Assembly (NCBI RefSeq): GCF_900110105.1
Contig: NZ_FOCL01000010.1
Location: 186,001-250,000, forward strand
DNA length: 64,000 bases
DNA from: Mucilaginibacter gossypiicola
GTDB taxonomy: Bacteria > Bacteroidota > Bacteroidia > Sphingobacteriales > Sphingobacteriaceae
Reading direction: 5' to 3'
The notes below the pieces were generated by a model. It saw only the letters and a list, made by a program, of their open reading frames with translations, was not told the origin of the DNA and did no database searches. This document shows positions 16,936-25,401 of this stretch, piece after piece (within the stretch, counting starts at the first letter, position 1; the number at the start of each line of letters is the position of its first letter). Both the position numbers and the translations under genes were made by a program.

Positions 16936-17084
16936 AAAGTATTGCGTTAGTTATTATAACTGTATGAACAAATTTTTGTTCAAAGGTTTAAACGTTTTTT
17001 TATTTTTTTTATTTCTGATCTTTATTTCTGAAGATTTTTCACACTGCCATATTAACTAACTAAAATTATAGTTTATCTTTAACT

Positions 17085-18194
17085 ATGCATAAGTCTTTGT
17101 TGTTTTTATTGTTACTAATACCCATAGGTGCTTGGGCCCAGGTAAAAATTACCGGGAAGGTAATTAACATGACGGATACCAAACCCGTACCCAATGCCAG
17201 CGTGTTTTTAAATAACGCCCAGGTAGGCAACAAAACAGCCGATGATGGCACGTTTACCCTAAGCAATGTGAAGCCCGGTAAATATGATTTCATTATATCT
17301 GTAGTGGGCTATGAAACTTATACTTACAGTTTACAGGCAGGCTACACCAATATCGATCTGGGTACCATCAGCATTATTCCTAAAACCTTTCAACTTAATG
17401 AAGTAAAGATCAGGCCCGACCCTAACCGTGAAAAATACTATGCCATTTTCAGGCGACAGTTTTTGGGAAGTTCTGAAAACGCTGCGCAGTGCAAAATATT
17501 AAATTCGGATGTATTGGATTTTGACTACGATGATACTACCCGGATCTTAAAGGCCACTTCTCATGATTTCATGGAGATTGAAAATAAAGCATTAGGTTAT
17601 AGCATCAAGTATAAGCTGACTAACTTTAGTTTCAACCCCAGTATCCAGCTGCTCTACTATGAGGGCATTTCAACCTTTGAAGACCTGAAAGGCACCGAAA
17701 AACAAAAACGCAAATGGAACAAGCAACGGCAGTGGGCTTATCTTGGCTCACCCATGCATTTTTATAGGTCGGCCATCAAAGATAGCCTTACAAGCGAAAA
17801 CTTTGTAGTAATGCGCCTGATCAGGAAGCCCAACCCCAACTATAAAGGCGGACCAAATAACAAATACCTGCAAAGTTTGGTCGATAAGCCTTTGGACAGG
17901 GCCGACTTTTTTAATCTTACCGACAAGGAAGGTTTATTTGCTATAGGATATACGGATTGCCTGTATGTAATGTATACCAAAAAGGCTCAGGATCCTTCTA
18001 ACAACGTTTTTCAGGCATTCAATATGCCTAACAATGCTACAACCATTATTTCTTTTGATGAACCGCATGCTTTTTTTGACAATAACGGTATTATCGCCAC
18101 TCCACATGCCATTATCTATGAAGGCGATTGGGGCATTAGCCGCGTTGCCGAAATGCTGCCGGTTGATTATGAACCGGTGGTGGAGAAGAAGTAA
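17085..18194 (+). CDS. Exported protein with carboxypeptidase-like regulatory domain
   Basis: A 369-residue protein with signal peptide 'LLFLLLLIPIGAWAQ'. Residues about 20-100 are a carboxypeptidase-like regulatory beta-sandwich ('ITGKVINMTDTKPVPNASVFLNNAQVG', 'GTFTLSNVKPGKYDFIISVVGYE') as found at the N-terminus of many TonB-dependent receptors, but there is no plug or barrel after it. The C-terminal 270 residues, including 'RRQFLGSSENAAQCKI', match a Bacteroidota-specific family that I know only as uncharacterised. It is probably periplasmic or on the outer membrane. Confidence 0.75.
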   Translation: MHKSLLFLLLLIPIGAWAQVKITGKVINMTDTKPVPNASVFLNNAQVGNKTADDGTFTLSNVKPGKYDFIISVVGYETYTYSLQAGYTNIDLGTISIIPKTFQLNEVKIRPDPNREKYYAIFRRQFLGSSENAAQCKILNSDVLDFDYDDTTRILKATSHDFMEIENKALGYSIKYKLTNFSFNPSIQLLYYEGISTFEDLKGTEKQKRKWNKQRQWAYLGSPMHFYRSAIKDSLTSENFVVMRLIRKPNPNYKGGPNNKYLQSLVDKPLDRADFFNLTDKEGLFAIGYTDCLYVMYTKKAQDPSNNVFQAFNMPNNATTIISFDEPHAFFDNNGIIATPHAIIYEGDWGISRVAEMLPVDYEPVVEKK

Positions 18195-18195
18195 G

Positions 18196-18286
18196 GTCTG
18201 AACTCGAATTAAACGAATTAAGGGAATTAAGAGAATTTGCTTTGCATTCTACCCATTCATTTAATTCAAAAAATTCGAGTTCAGAC
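18196..18286. repeat. Family A palindromic repeat, copy 2
   Basis: GTCTGAACTCGAATT at 18196-18210 is the exact complement of 18272-18286. It starts two bases after the stop codon of the preceding gene and ends just before the clpC-side terminator. Confidence 0.8.
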
Positions 18287-18292
18287 AAACAA

Positions 18293-18322
18293 AAAGCCCC
18301 GTTCCAAAAGAAACGGGGCTTT
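18293..18322. terminator. Terminator between the 17085 gene and clpC
   Basis: An 11-bp stem AAAGCCCCGTT/AACGGGGCTTT has an 8-nt loop and flanking A-run and T-rich sequence, so it can act in both directions. clpC ends 25 bp further on. Confidence 0.8.
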
Positions 18323-18346
18323 AATATTAATTACAGTATTACAAAA

Positions 18347-20881
18347 TTACTTTTGCTCTTCCTGCTCAGGTTTTTTGCTTTCGCCTTTTCTGTCGGTGAT
18401 CTTGATCTCTTTGGTTTCGGTATCAAAATCAACTACCATCACATCACCTTCGGCTAATTCGCCTTTAAGGATCTCTTCGGCAATTGGATCTTCCAGGTAT
18501 TTCTGGATGGCACGTTTAAGTGGCCTTGCACCAAACTGCGAATCATAACCTTTATCGGCAATGAAGTCTTTAGCTGCTTCGGTAAGCTCTATTTTGAAAC
18601 CTAAGCCATTTACACGGCTAAACAGGGATGCAAGCTCGATATCGATGATCTTGAAGATTTCTTCTTTACCTAATGAGTTAAATACGATAACGTCATCAAT
18701 ACGGTTCAGGAACTCAGGTGCAAAAGCACGTTTCAGAGCATTCTCAATAACACCTCGCGAATGGCTTTCGGCCTGTAAAGTTTTAGCATTGGTGCTGAAA
18801 CCTACACCCTGACCAAAATCTTTCAACTGGCGGGCACCGATGTTTGATGTCATGATGATGATGGTATTCCTGAAATCAACCTTACGGCCTAATGAATCGG
18901 TAAGCTGACCTTCGTCCAACACCTGTAACAGGATATTGAATACATCAGGGTGAGCTTTTTCGATCTCATCCAGTAATACTACAGCATATGGTTTACGGCG
19001 TACTTTTTCAGTTAATTGTCCGCCTTCTTCATAACCTACGTAGCCCGGAGGCGCACCAACTAAACGGGATACAGCGAATTTCTCCATGTACTCGCTCATG
19101 TCTATCTGGATCAGGGCATCCTCAGTATCAAACATAAAACGGGCAAGCTCTTTGGCAAGCTCAGTTTTACCAACACCTGTAGGGCCTAAGAAGATGAATG
19201 AACCAATTGGTTTTTTAGGGTCTTTCAAACCGGCACGGGTACGTTGTATAGCACGGGTTAGCTTTTTGATAGCTTCATCCTGACCGATGATCTTGCTGGC
19301 AACGGTATCGCTCATGTGCAACAGCTTTTGGCTGTCGGCCTGGCCTACACGTTGTACAGGGATGCCGGTCATCATTGATACTACTTCAGCAACATTATCT
19401 TCGGTTACAGTGTAACGTTTTGATTTTGTTTCGGCTTCCCAAACAGCTTTTGCCTGGTCAAGCTCCACTAACAAATTCTTTTCGGTATCACGTAACTGTG
19501 CAGCTTCTTCGTATTTCTGACTGCGAACAACTTTGTTTTTCTCAATCTTGATCTGTTCTATCTTTTGCTCAATATCCAAAATGTTTTGAGGCACGTGGAT
19601 ATTGGTTAAGTGAACACGTGAACCTGCTTCGTCAAGCGCGTCGATAGCCTTGTCCGGTAAAAACCTGTCGGTAATATAACGGGTGGTTAAGTTAACGCAA
19701 GCGTTGATTGCTTCAGGAGTATAAGTAACACCGTGGTGTTCTTCATATTTATCCTTAATGCGGTTCAGGATCTCAATAGTTTCTGACGGCGTAGCCGGCT
19801 CAACCATTACTTTTTGGAAACGACGGTCCAAAGCACCATCTTTTTCAATATACTGGCGGTATTCATCTAAAGTGGTTGCGCCAATGCATTGTATCTCTCC
19901 CCTCGCCAAAGCTGGTTTGAACATGTTCGATGCATCAAGCGAACCTGAAGCACCACCAGCGCCTACTATAGTATGGATCTCGTCAATAAATAAAATTACA
20001 TCAGGTGATTTTTCCAGTTCGTTCATTACCGCCTTCATACGCTCTTCAAACTGGCCGCGGTATTTGGTACCGGCAACCAATGAGGCTAAATCAAGTGTAA
20101 CAACACGCTTATTGAACAATACACGTGATACCTTGCGCTGAACAATGCGTAATGCAAGACCTTCGGCAATAGCCGATTTACCTACACCCGGCTCACCTAT
20201 TAATATAGGGTTGTTCTTTTTACGGCGCGATAGAATTTGTGATACCCTTTCGATCTCTTTTTCACGACCAACAATAGGATCAAGCTTACCATCTTCGGCG
20301 GCGCGGGTTAAATCGCGGCCAAAGTTATCAAGCACCGGTGTTTTTGATTTAATGTCAGATACTTTTTTAGGCTGACTAAATGACTCTTCTTCTTTAAAGT
20401 CATCGTCGCCACCTGTAGGTGATCCCGGCATTTCGTCGGTAACATCGTTTTTATGCGATTCAACTTCACCTTTAAATACTTCGTAGTTTACGTTAAACTG
20501 TACAAGTATTTGTGAGGCAATATTGTCCTCGTCGCGAAGGATAGACAGCAGCAGGTGCTCTGTACCAATCACATCACTTTTAAATATTTTGGCTTCCAGA
20601 TAAGTTATCTTCAATACCTTTTCGGCCTGTTTTGTTAACGGGATGCTGCCGATATGTACGTTTGTTCCTATAGTTCCCTTTACTGCATCCTCAACGGCGC
20701 GGCGAAGTTTTGCGGTATCAACGTTCAATCCCTTCAGCAATTTAATTGCTACACCATCCCCATCGCGGATAAGCCCAAGCAAAAGATGTTCAGTACCTAT
20801 ATAGTCATGCCCAAGACGTAATGCCTCTTCCCTGCTATATTGAATAACATCTTTTACCCTCGGCGAAAATTTAGCTTCCAT
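18347..20881 (-). CDS. clpC: ATP-dependent Clp protease ATP-binding subunit ClpC
   Basis: An 844-residue class I Hsp100 protein that unfolds substrates for ClpP. It has a double N-terminal Clp domain (residues about 1-145, 'EALRLGHDYIGTEHLLLGLI' and 'TYLEAKIFKSDVIGTEHLLL'), a first AAA+ module with 'GEPGVGKSAIAEGLA', a middle domain with a UVR-like segment ('KYEEAAQLRDTEKNL') and a second AAA+ module with 'GPTGVGKTELAKELA'. A possible promoter (TTG at 20961-20959, -7-like TAATTTG at 20937-20931) lies about 50 bp upstream. No clpP, ctsR or mcsB gene is adjacent. Confidence 0.95.
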   Translation of the reverse strand: MEAKFSPRVKDVIQYSREEALRLGHDYIGTEHLLLGLIRDGDGVAIKLLKGLNVDTAKLRRAVEDAVKGTIGTNVHIGSIPLTKQAEKVLKITYLEAKIFKSDVIGTEHLLLSILRDEDNIASQILVQFNVNYEVFKGEVESHKNDVTDEMPGSPTGGDDDFKEEESFSQPKKVSDIKSKTPVLDNFGRDLTRAAEDGKLDPIVGREKEIERVSQILSRRKKNNPILIGEPGVGKSAIAEGLALRIVQRKVSRVLFNKRVVTLDLASLVAGTKYRGQFEERMKAVMNELEKSPDVILFIDEIHTIVGAGGASGSLDASNMFKPALARGEIQCIGATTLDEYRQYIEKDGALDRRFQKVMVEPATPSETIEILNRIKDKYEEHHGVTYTPEAINACVNLTTRYITDRFLPDKAIDALDEAGSRVHLTNIHVPQNILDIEQKIEQIKIEKNKVVRSQKYEEAAQLRDTEKNLLVELDQAKAVWEAETKSKRYTVTEDNVAEVVSMMTGIPVQRVGQADSQKLLHMSDTVASKIIGQDEAIKKLTRAIQRTRAGLKDPKKPIGSFIFLGPTGVGKTELAKELARFMFDTEDALIQIDMSEYMEKFAVSRLVGAPPGYVGYEEGGQLTEKVRRKPYAVVLLDEIEKAHPDVFNILLQVLDEGQLTDSLGRKVDFRNTIIIMTSNIGARQLKDFGQGVGFSTNAKTLQAESHSRGVIENALKRAFAPEFLNRIDDVIVFNSLGKEEIFKIIDIELASLFSRVNGLGFKIELTEAAKDFIADKGYDSQFGARPLKRAIQKYLEDPIAEEILKGELAEGDVMVVDFDTETKEIKITDRKGESKKPEQEEQK

Positions 20882-21405
20882 ATATACCTTTCTAATTATT
20901 GAACGCCCTAATGTATAAATTATGTTTTTACAAATTACGACGCCTGTTTTACTTTCATCAACAATATTGCCAACATTTAAAGCTTTGCAGAAACAGACAT
21001 TGTTATGATACGCAATGTATCAAAGATTGGTGCCAATCAACAGTTTTTATCCGAAAAGCCCACTGCTAAGTGTTTTTTTTACAATATACGAACGAAACTT
21101 ACCTGTTTGATATAAATATCCTAAAAAAGTTTAAACAAATTTCAAATATTTAATAACATTTCCACCTTTTAAGGCATTTCGTCATAAACATGACAATTAG
21201 GCATTAGCCTGTAATTATCGTCATACAACTATATACGGCAAAGGTATTGCGATGGTTGTGTATCTTCGTTTTAGGTTCAATTAAATTTAAATTAACATTA
21301 TAACTCAAAAATCAGCTTAAAATTACTACTCCTAATCAATTAATCTGCGGCTTCCTTTTCAGCTATTTTAGCCATATTTGAATTTCTATTTATCGATCAA
21401 TTATA
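20882..21405. other. 524-bp divergent intergenic region between clpC and ettA
   Basis: The stretch is A+T-rich and holds no open frame or RNA gene that I can support. Near clpC there is a promoter-like TTG-N21-TAATTTG on the minus strand. Towards ettA I see only weak promoter-like sequence (TATCTTCG near 21260). The length is generous for two promoters, so a small RNA cannot be excluded. Confidence 0.4.
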
Positions 21406-23088
21406 ATGGCAGACGAAAAGATAATTTTTTCAATGGCAGGGGTTAGCAAAGTTTATCCCCCGCAAAAAACAGTATTAAAAAACATATACCTGTCGTTTTT
21501 TTACGGCGCTAAAATCGGCGTTATCGGCTTAAATGGTTCCGGTAAATCGTCGTTGCTGAAGATCATTGCGGGTATTGATAAAACCAATATAGGCGAGGTT
21601 GTTTTTTCGCCGGGCTATACCGTAGGCTACCTGAGCCAGGAACCCGAACTTGATCCTGAAAAAACAGTACGGGAAATAGTTGAAGAAGGTGTTGCCGAAA
21701 CTACCGCCTTGTTAAAGGAGTACGAAGAGATCAACGAGAAATTCGGTCTCCCTGAATACTACGAGGATGCCGACGCCATGGAAAAACTCATGAACCGCCA
21801 GGGCGAATTGCAGGATAAAATTGATGCAGTAAATGCCTGGGAACTGGATAGCAAACTGGAACGCGCCATGGATGCCCTCCGTTGCCCTGAGCCAGATACC
21901 AAAATTTCAGTACTATCAGGAGGTGAACGCCGTCGTGTAGCTTTATGCCGCCTTTTATTAAAAGAACCGGATGTTTTATTGCTTGATGAGCCTACCAACC
22001 ACCTGGATGCTGAATCTATTGATTGGCTGGAGCAACATTTACAACAATATAAAGGAACAGTTATAGCAGTAACACACGACAGGTATTTCCTCGACAACGT
22101 TGCCGGCTGGATCCTGGAGCTTGACCGTGGAGAAGGTATCCCATGGAAAGGAAATTATTCCTCATGGCTGGATCAAAAAGCCAAGCGTTTGGCACAGGAA
22201 GAAAAGAGCGAGAGCAAACGCCAGAAGACTTTGGAGCGCGAGCTGGAGTGGGTACGCATGGGCCCGAAAGGCCGCCACGCCAAATCAAAGGCCCGTTTAG
22301 GCAATTACGAAAAACTGGCATCCGAAGAAACCAAAGAACGCGAAGAAAAACTGGAGCTATTTATTCCGCCGGGCCCGCGTTTGGGTAACGTGGTAATCGA
22401 AGCCAACGGGGTAAGCAAATCATATGGCGATAAATTATTGTTCGATAACCTGAGCTTCTCCTTGCCTCCGGCCGGTATAGTTGGTATCATCGGCCCTAAC
22501 GGTGCCGGTAAAACCACACTGTTCCGTTTAATTACCGGGCAGGATCAGCCGGATGCCGGTACTTTCCGTGTTGGTGAAACTGTAGCCCTCGGTTATGTTG
22601 ACCAGATGCATGACGACCTTGACCCCAACAAATCTGTTTGGGAAAACGTAACCGGCGGTTTGGAAACTATCATGGTAGGTAACCGTCCGCTCAATTCAAG
22701 GGCATACGTATCCAAGTTTAACTTTAACGGTGCCGATCAGCAGAAAAAAGTGGGCGTACTATCGGGCGGTGAGCGTAACCGTGTTCACTTATCCATCACC
22801 CTCAAAAAAGGATCAAACGTATTGCTGCTGGATGAGCCTACCAACGATATCGACGTAAATACTTTGCGGGCACTGGAAGAGGCACTGGAAAACTTTGGCG
22901 GCTGCGCAGTAGTGATCAGTCACGACCGCTGGTTCCTTGACCGCATTTGTACCCACATCCTTGCCTTTGAAGGTAATTCGCAGGTTTACTTTTTTGAAGG
23001 GATCTATTCCGATTATGAAGAGAACCGGAAGAAACGTTTGGGTGATATAGCGCCGAAAAGGATCAAGTATAAAAAGCTAACGGCATAA
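21406..23088 (+). CDS. ettA: Energy-dependent translational throttle protein EttA (ABC-F)
   Basis: A 560-residue ABC-F ATPase with two nucleotide-binding domains and no membrane part. Walker A motifs are 'GLNGSGKSSLL' and 'GPNGAGKTTLF', signatures are 'LSGGERRRVALCRLL' and 'LSGGERNRVHLSITL', and Walker B motifs are 'LLLDEPTNHLD' and 'LLLDEPTNDID'. The linker between the domains and the short tail ('RKKRLGDIAPKRIKYKKL') fit EttA, which binds the ribosomal E site and gates the first peptide bond according to ATP level. A family F palindrome forms its terminator. Confidence 0.93.
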   Translation: MADEKIIFSMAGVSKVYPPQKTVLKNIYLSFFYGAKIGVIGLNGSGKSSLLKIIAGIDKTNIGEVVFSPGYTVGYLSQEPELDPEKTVREIVEEGVAETTALLKEYEEINEKFGLPEYYEDADAMEKLMNRQGELQDKIDAVNAWELDSKLERAMDALRCPEPDTKISVLSGGERRRVALCRLLLKEPDVLLLDEPTNHLDAESIDWLEQHLQQYKGTVIAVTHDRYFLDNVAGWILELDRGEGIPWKGNYSSWLDQKAKRLAQEEKSESKRQKTLERELEWVRMGPKGRHAKSKARLGNYEKLASEETKEREEKLELFIPPGPRLGNVVIEANGVSKSYGDKLLFDNLSFSLPPAGIVGIIGPNGAGKTTLFRLITGQDQPDAGTFRVGETVALGYVDQMHDDLDPNKSVWENVTGGLETIMVGNRPLNSRAYVSKFNFNGADQQKKVGVLSGGERNRVHLSITLKKGSNVLLLDEPTNDIDVNTLRALEEALENFGGCAVVISHDRWFLDRICTHILAFEGNSQVYFFEGIYSDYEENRKKRLGDIAPKRIKYKKLTA

Positions 23089-23097
23089 GCCCCATCT

Positions 23098-23127
23098 AAA
23101 TCTCCCCCTGCAGGGGAGATTTTTTTT
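23098..23127 (+). terminator. Terminator after ettA (repeat family F)
   Basis: A 10-bp perfect stem AAATCTCCCC/GGGGAGATTT with loop CTGCA is followed by five further T. The C-run/G-run core is the same type as at 4158 and 45291. Confidence 0.8.
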
Positions 23128-23146
23128 ATCCTAAAATGATCAGCAT

Positions 23147-23683
23147 ATGAGTCAATTAAATTTCTTGCTTCTGCCTGATGAAATCTTGGATAGACTTAAT
23201 TCAATTATTCAAAAAAACGACGCTTTAGTTTTTTCAGGCCGTTTCTTCGAGCATGAACATCCTAAACCTTTCGAAATAAAAGAGGACACCTCACTTCCCG
23301 ATGAGCTAACCCTTTGGCTAAATAACAGCAAGAAAATGCCTCGTGGTGAAATTATTACTGAAGGTCCCTTTAAAGGTAAATTTGCGTTCGACTATTACAA
23401 AGATCCCATTATACAATTTCACAATTGCGTAACTGCACAAACTACAATCCATTCGGGAAGAATTTTTTATAAATCAGGATGGATAGACGATGACGTACTC
23501 AGGTCAAAACATAAAAAATGGGCAGCAAAAACAACGAGGATCATTGATAGAAATCTTCAAAAGCTAAATAAGTTTTGGCGAATATCAACTGCAGTCGAAG
23601 AGTGGGTTAATGAAGGAGGTAGCTTAGAATTGGGTCCCGGTGGATTAATTGTAAATAAACAGAACTTCAACAAGTATCGTTAG
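23147..23683 (+). CDS. Protein of unknown function (178 aa)
   Basis: I do not recognise this protein. It is soluble, with no signal peptide or membrane span, and contains 'LPDEILDRLNSIIQKNDALVF' and a C-terminal 'GGLIVNKQNFNKYR'. Codon use is more A+T-rich than in ettA, and the frame is intact. Its position as a lone gene after a terminator, of a size typical of immunity or accessory proteins, suggests acquired DNA, but no toxin or phage gene is adjacent. A G+C-rich hairpin follows it. Confidence 0.6.
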   Translation: MSQLNFLLLPDEILDRLNSIIQKNDALVFSGRFFEHEHPKPFEIKEDTSLPDELTLWLNNSKKMPRGEIITEGPFKGKFAFDYYKDPIIQFHNCVTAQTTIHSGRIFYKSGWIDDDVLRSKHKKWAAKTTRIIDRNLQKLNKFWRISTAVEEWVNEGGSLELGPGGLIVNKQNFNKYR

Positions 23684-23738
23684 AACGAGAACATACTTAT
23701 TTCCTAATCTTAAATTATAACAAAAAATGCCACTCAAT

Positions 23739-23773
23739 CTGCCGCGGGTTACACTGTGCTAAACCCGCGGCAG
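23739..23773. other. Strong G+C-rich hairpin
   Basis: A 12-bp perfect stem CTGCCGCGGGTT/AACCCGCGGCAG with an 11-nt loop stands between two convergent genes. On neither strand is it directly followed by a clean T-run, so it is a poor classical terminator; it could be a transcript-end stabiliser or a repeat. Confidence 0.55.
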
Positions 23774-23838
23774 TGAAAAAAATGAAAGGGGCATTCTGCG
23801 TTGCAGAGTCCCATTTATACGATCGTGTAATGAGATCA

Positions 23839-24648
23839 CTATTTTATCCCGTAATGATCATTCATCAATTTTTCAAACAAACCGCCCGGCAAAATCGCTT
23901 TTAGCGTAGGCACAATAGTTTGCCCAACCTGCCCTACCAAATAGCGGTGTTTCGGACTTGATGAACCTACTATCGAAACCAGCTTTTTAGCTAATGACTC
24001 CGGACTTGGGGCGATGCTTTCGTCTTTTTCCATAGCGGCAACGGCAGCATTATACTCGGTTTCCAGTTTATCGTTTTTGATAGGGAATTTCACTTTAGCT
24101 CGGTTCTGGCTAAAGTCTGATTTAAAGTCCCCTGGGTTAAGCAGGGTTACTTTAACGCCGGTATTGCGCAGCTCCATCCTTAGGCTTTGTGAATATCCTT
24201 CAATTGCGTACTTTGAAGCGCTGTACATGCCCTGGTATGGTAAACCGAATAAACCGGCTAATGAACTAATGTTTACGATAAGGCCTTGTCCTTTCTCAAT
24301 CATTCCAGGCAATGCCGCAGAGCTAACACGGATCACACCAAAAAAGTTAACCTCAAACTGCTGCTTGGCACTTTCAACCGGCATGGCATAAGCTGGACCG
24401 GTTACACCGTTACCGGCATTGTTCACCAATACATCAATTTTACCTTCGGCTTTGATAATGGTATCAATAGCTGCCTTTACAGAAGCATCGTCGGTAACAT
24501 CAAGTTGAACAGGTTTAAATGATACAGATTTCATACGGTCGAGGTTGCGCGATGAACCGTAAACCGTATGGCCTGCTGCCTGCAATGCACTGGCGCACGC
24601 TAAGCCAATACCAGAAGATGCTCCTGTTACTAATATTACCTTTTTCAT
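23839..24648 (-). CDS. Short-chain dehydrogenase/reductase
   Basis: A 269-residue classical SDR. The cofactor motif is 'VTGASSGIGLACASAL', followed by 'NNAGNG', the catalytic Ser in 'VNISSLAG' and 'YSASKYAIEG' with the catalytic Tyr and Lys. A basic 'SSRNLDR' after the second strand favours NADP(H). The C-terminal tail ('RYLVGQVGQTIVPTLKAILPGGLFEKLM') is that of the oxidoreductases often annotated as retinol-dehydrogenase-like. The substrate is unknown. Confidence 0.85.
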   Translation of the reverse strand: MKKVILVTGASSGIGLACASALQAAGHTVYGSSRNLDRMKSVSFKPVQLDVTDDASVKAAIDTIIKAEGKIDVLVNNAGNGVTGPAYAMPVESAKQQFEVNFFGVIRVSSAALPGMIEKGQGLIVNISSLAGLFGLPYQGMYSASKYAIEGYSQSLRMELRNTGVKVTLLNPGDFKSDFSQNRAKVKFPIKNDKLETEYNAAVAAMEKDESIAPSPESLAKKLVSIVGSSSPKHRYLVGQVGQTIVPTLKAILPGGLFEKLMNDHYGIK

Positions 24649-24810
24649 TGTTGTAAGGGTGAGTTGTTTTGTTTGATTGTTTATTGGTTTGCTTGTGCCG
24701 TTTTTCGGCAGCGTAAAGATGTGAATTTATATCCCAGCAAAACAAGGGGATAGGTTAAAAATAATATTGGCTACATGAAAAATTCATGGTAGGACTACTA
24801 ATTGCTGGCC

Positions 24811-24882
24811 TGTCAGTCTGAGCTTGTCGAAGACTCGCGCGCAGAGGCCCACCCACCATGCTTCGACAGGCTCAGCATGACA
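24811..24882. repeat. Family B palindromic repeat, copy 1
   Basis: The left arm TGTCAGTCTGAGCTTGTCGA is the near-complement of the right arm CTTCGACAGGCTCAGCATGA. The loop contains CTCGCGCGCAGAGGCCC. The same unit recurs twice at 28565-28722. Confidence 0.85.
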
Positions 24883-24996
24883 CCCATTTTTAAATAATGC
24901 CTGCGACGAAGCATCTCTTTGTCTTACATGGCTGTTTTGCTTATTGAAGAAGATCCTTCGTTCCTACCCATGACATGTTAAAAAAGTGTGTTTCCC

Positions 24997-25243
24997 GTCA
25001 GCAGGAAAGCTTCGGGTGAAAACGGACAGAACAATGGTGGCCAGGAGCGAAGGACGGGGCATAGCAAGTTTTTGCAGCAGCGTTGGGAAAGCGCGCGCGA
25101 AGCGGGGCAAAATAATTGCAGCCCGTGGTTCTGACCGTTTTGCAGGGCAAAAGCCCGCGCGACGGGCAGCGGGATGGGCAGCGCAAAGAAGCCTCCCTGC
25201 TGACTTGATTTTTTGGGTACTTTTGTATCAAGACAAAAGTACC
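24997..25243. repeat. G+C-rich element with 17-bp inverted ends plus adjoining hairpin (family G)
   Basis: GTCAGCAGGAAAGCTTC at 24997-25013 pairs with 25188-25204 at 15 of 17 positions, enclosing G+C-rich DNA unlike its surroundings. Immediately after is a perfect 11-bp stem GGTACTTTTGT/ACAAAAGTACC (25216-25243) with loop ATCAAG. It has the look of a small non-autonomous mobile element; there is no transposase and I see only one copy here. Confidence 0.55.
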
Positions 25244-25308
25244 TGACCCCGCGCGGCCAAGAGCGCGACGATGCAAGTTTGATACCTCTAAACGCGTTAG
25301 CTGCCGAT

Positions 25309-25338
25309 AGGGAATTGCTTCGTTCCTCGCAATGACGT
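25309..25338. repeat. Half copy of family C repeat
   Basis: GAATTGCTTCGTTCCTCGCAATGACG matches one arm of the full palindrome at 61566-61659. No second arm is visible nearby. Confidence 0.6.
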
Positions 25339-25401
25339 GGTGGAGATGTCATTCCTCCTTCACAGATCTCGATTTTTTCCTACTCAGTATGACAAATCGC
25401 T

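Larger units (their letters stand above)
24649..25401. other. 753-bp gene-free region filled with repeats
   Basis: No convincing gene lies here. The stretch holds a family B palindrome (24811-24882), a G+C-rich element with inverted ends (24997-25204), a second hairpin (25216-25243) and a half copy of family C (25309-25338). Open frames across it on both strands are by-products of the G+C-rich repeat. Confidence 0.6.

Noticed and set aside
24978..25352. Overlapping open frames on both strands (86-124 aa)
   Set aside because: They run through the G+C-rich repeat element with inverted ends; the residues show no protein character and no start signal.
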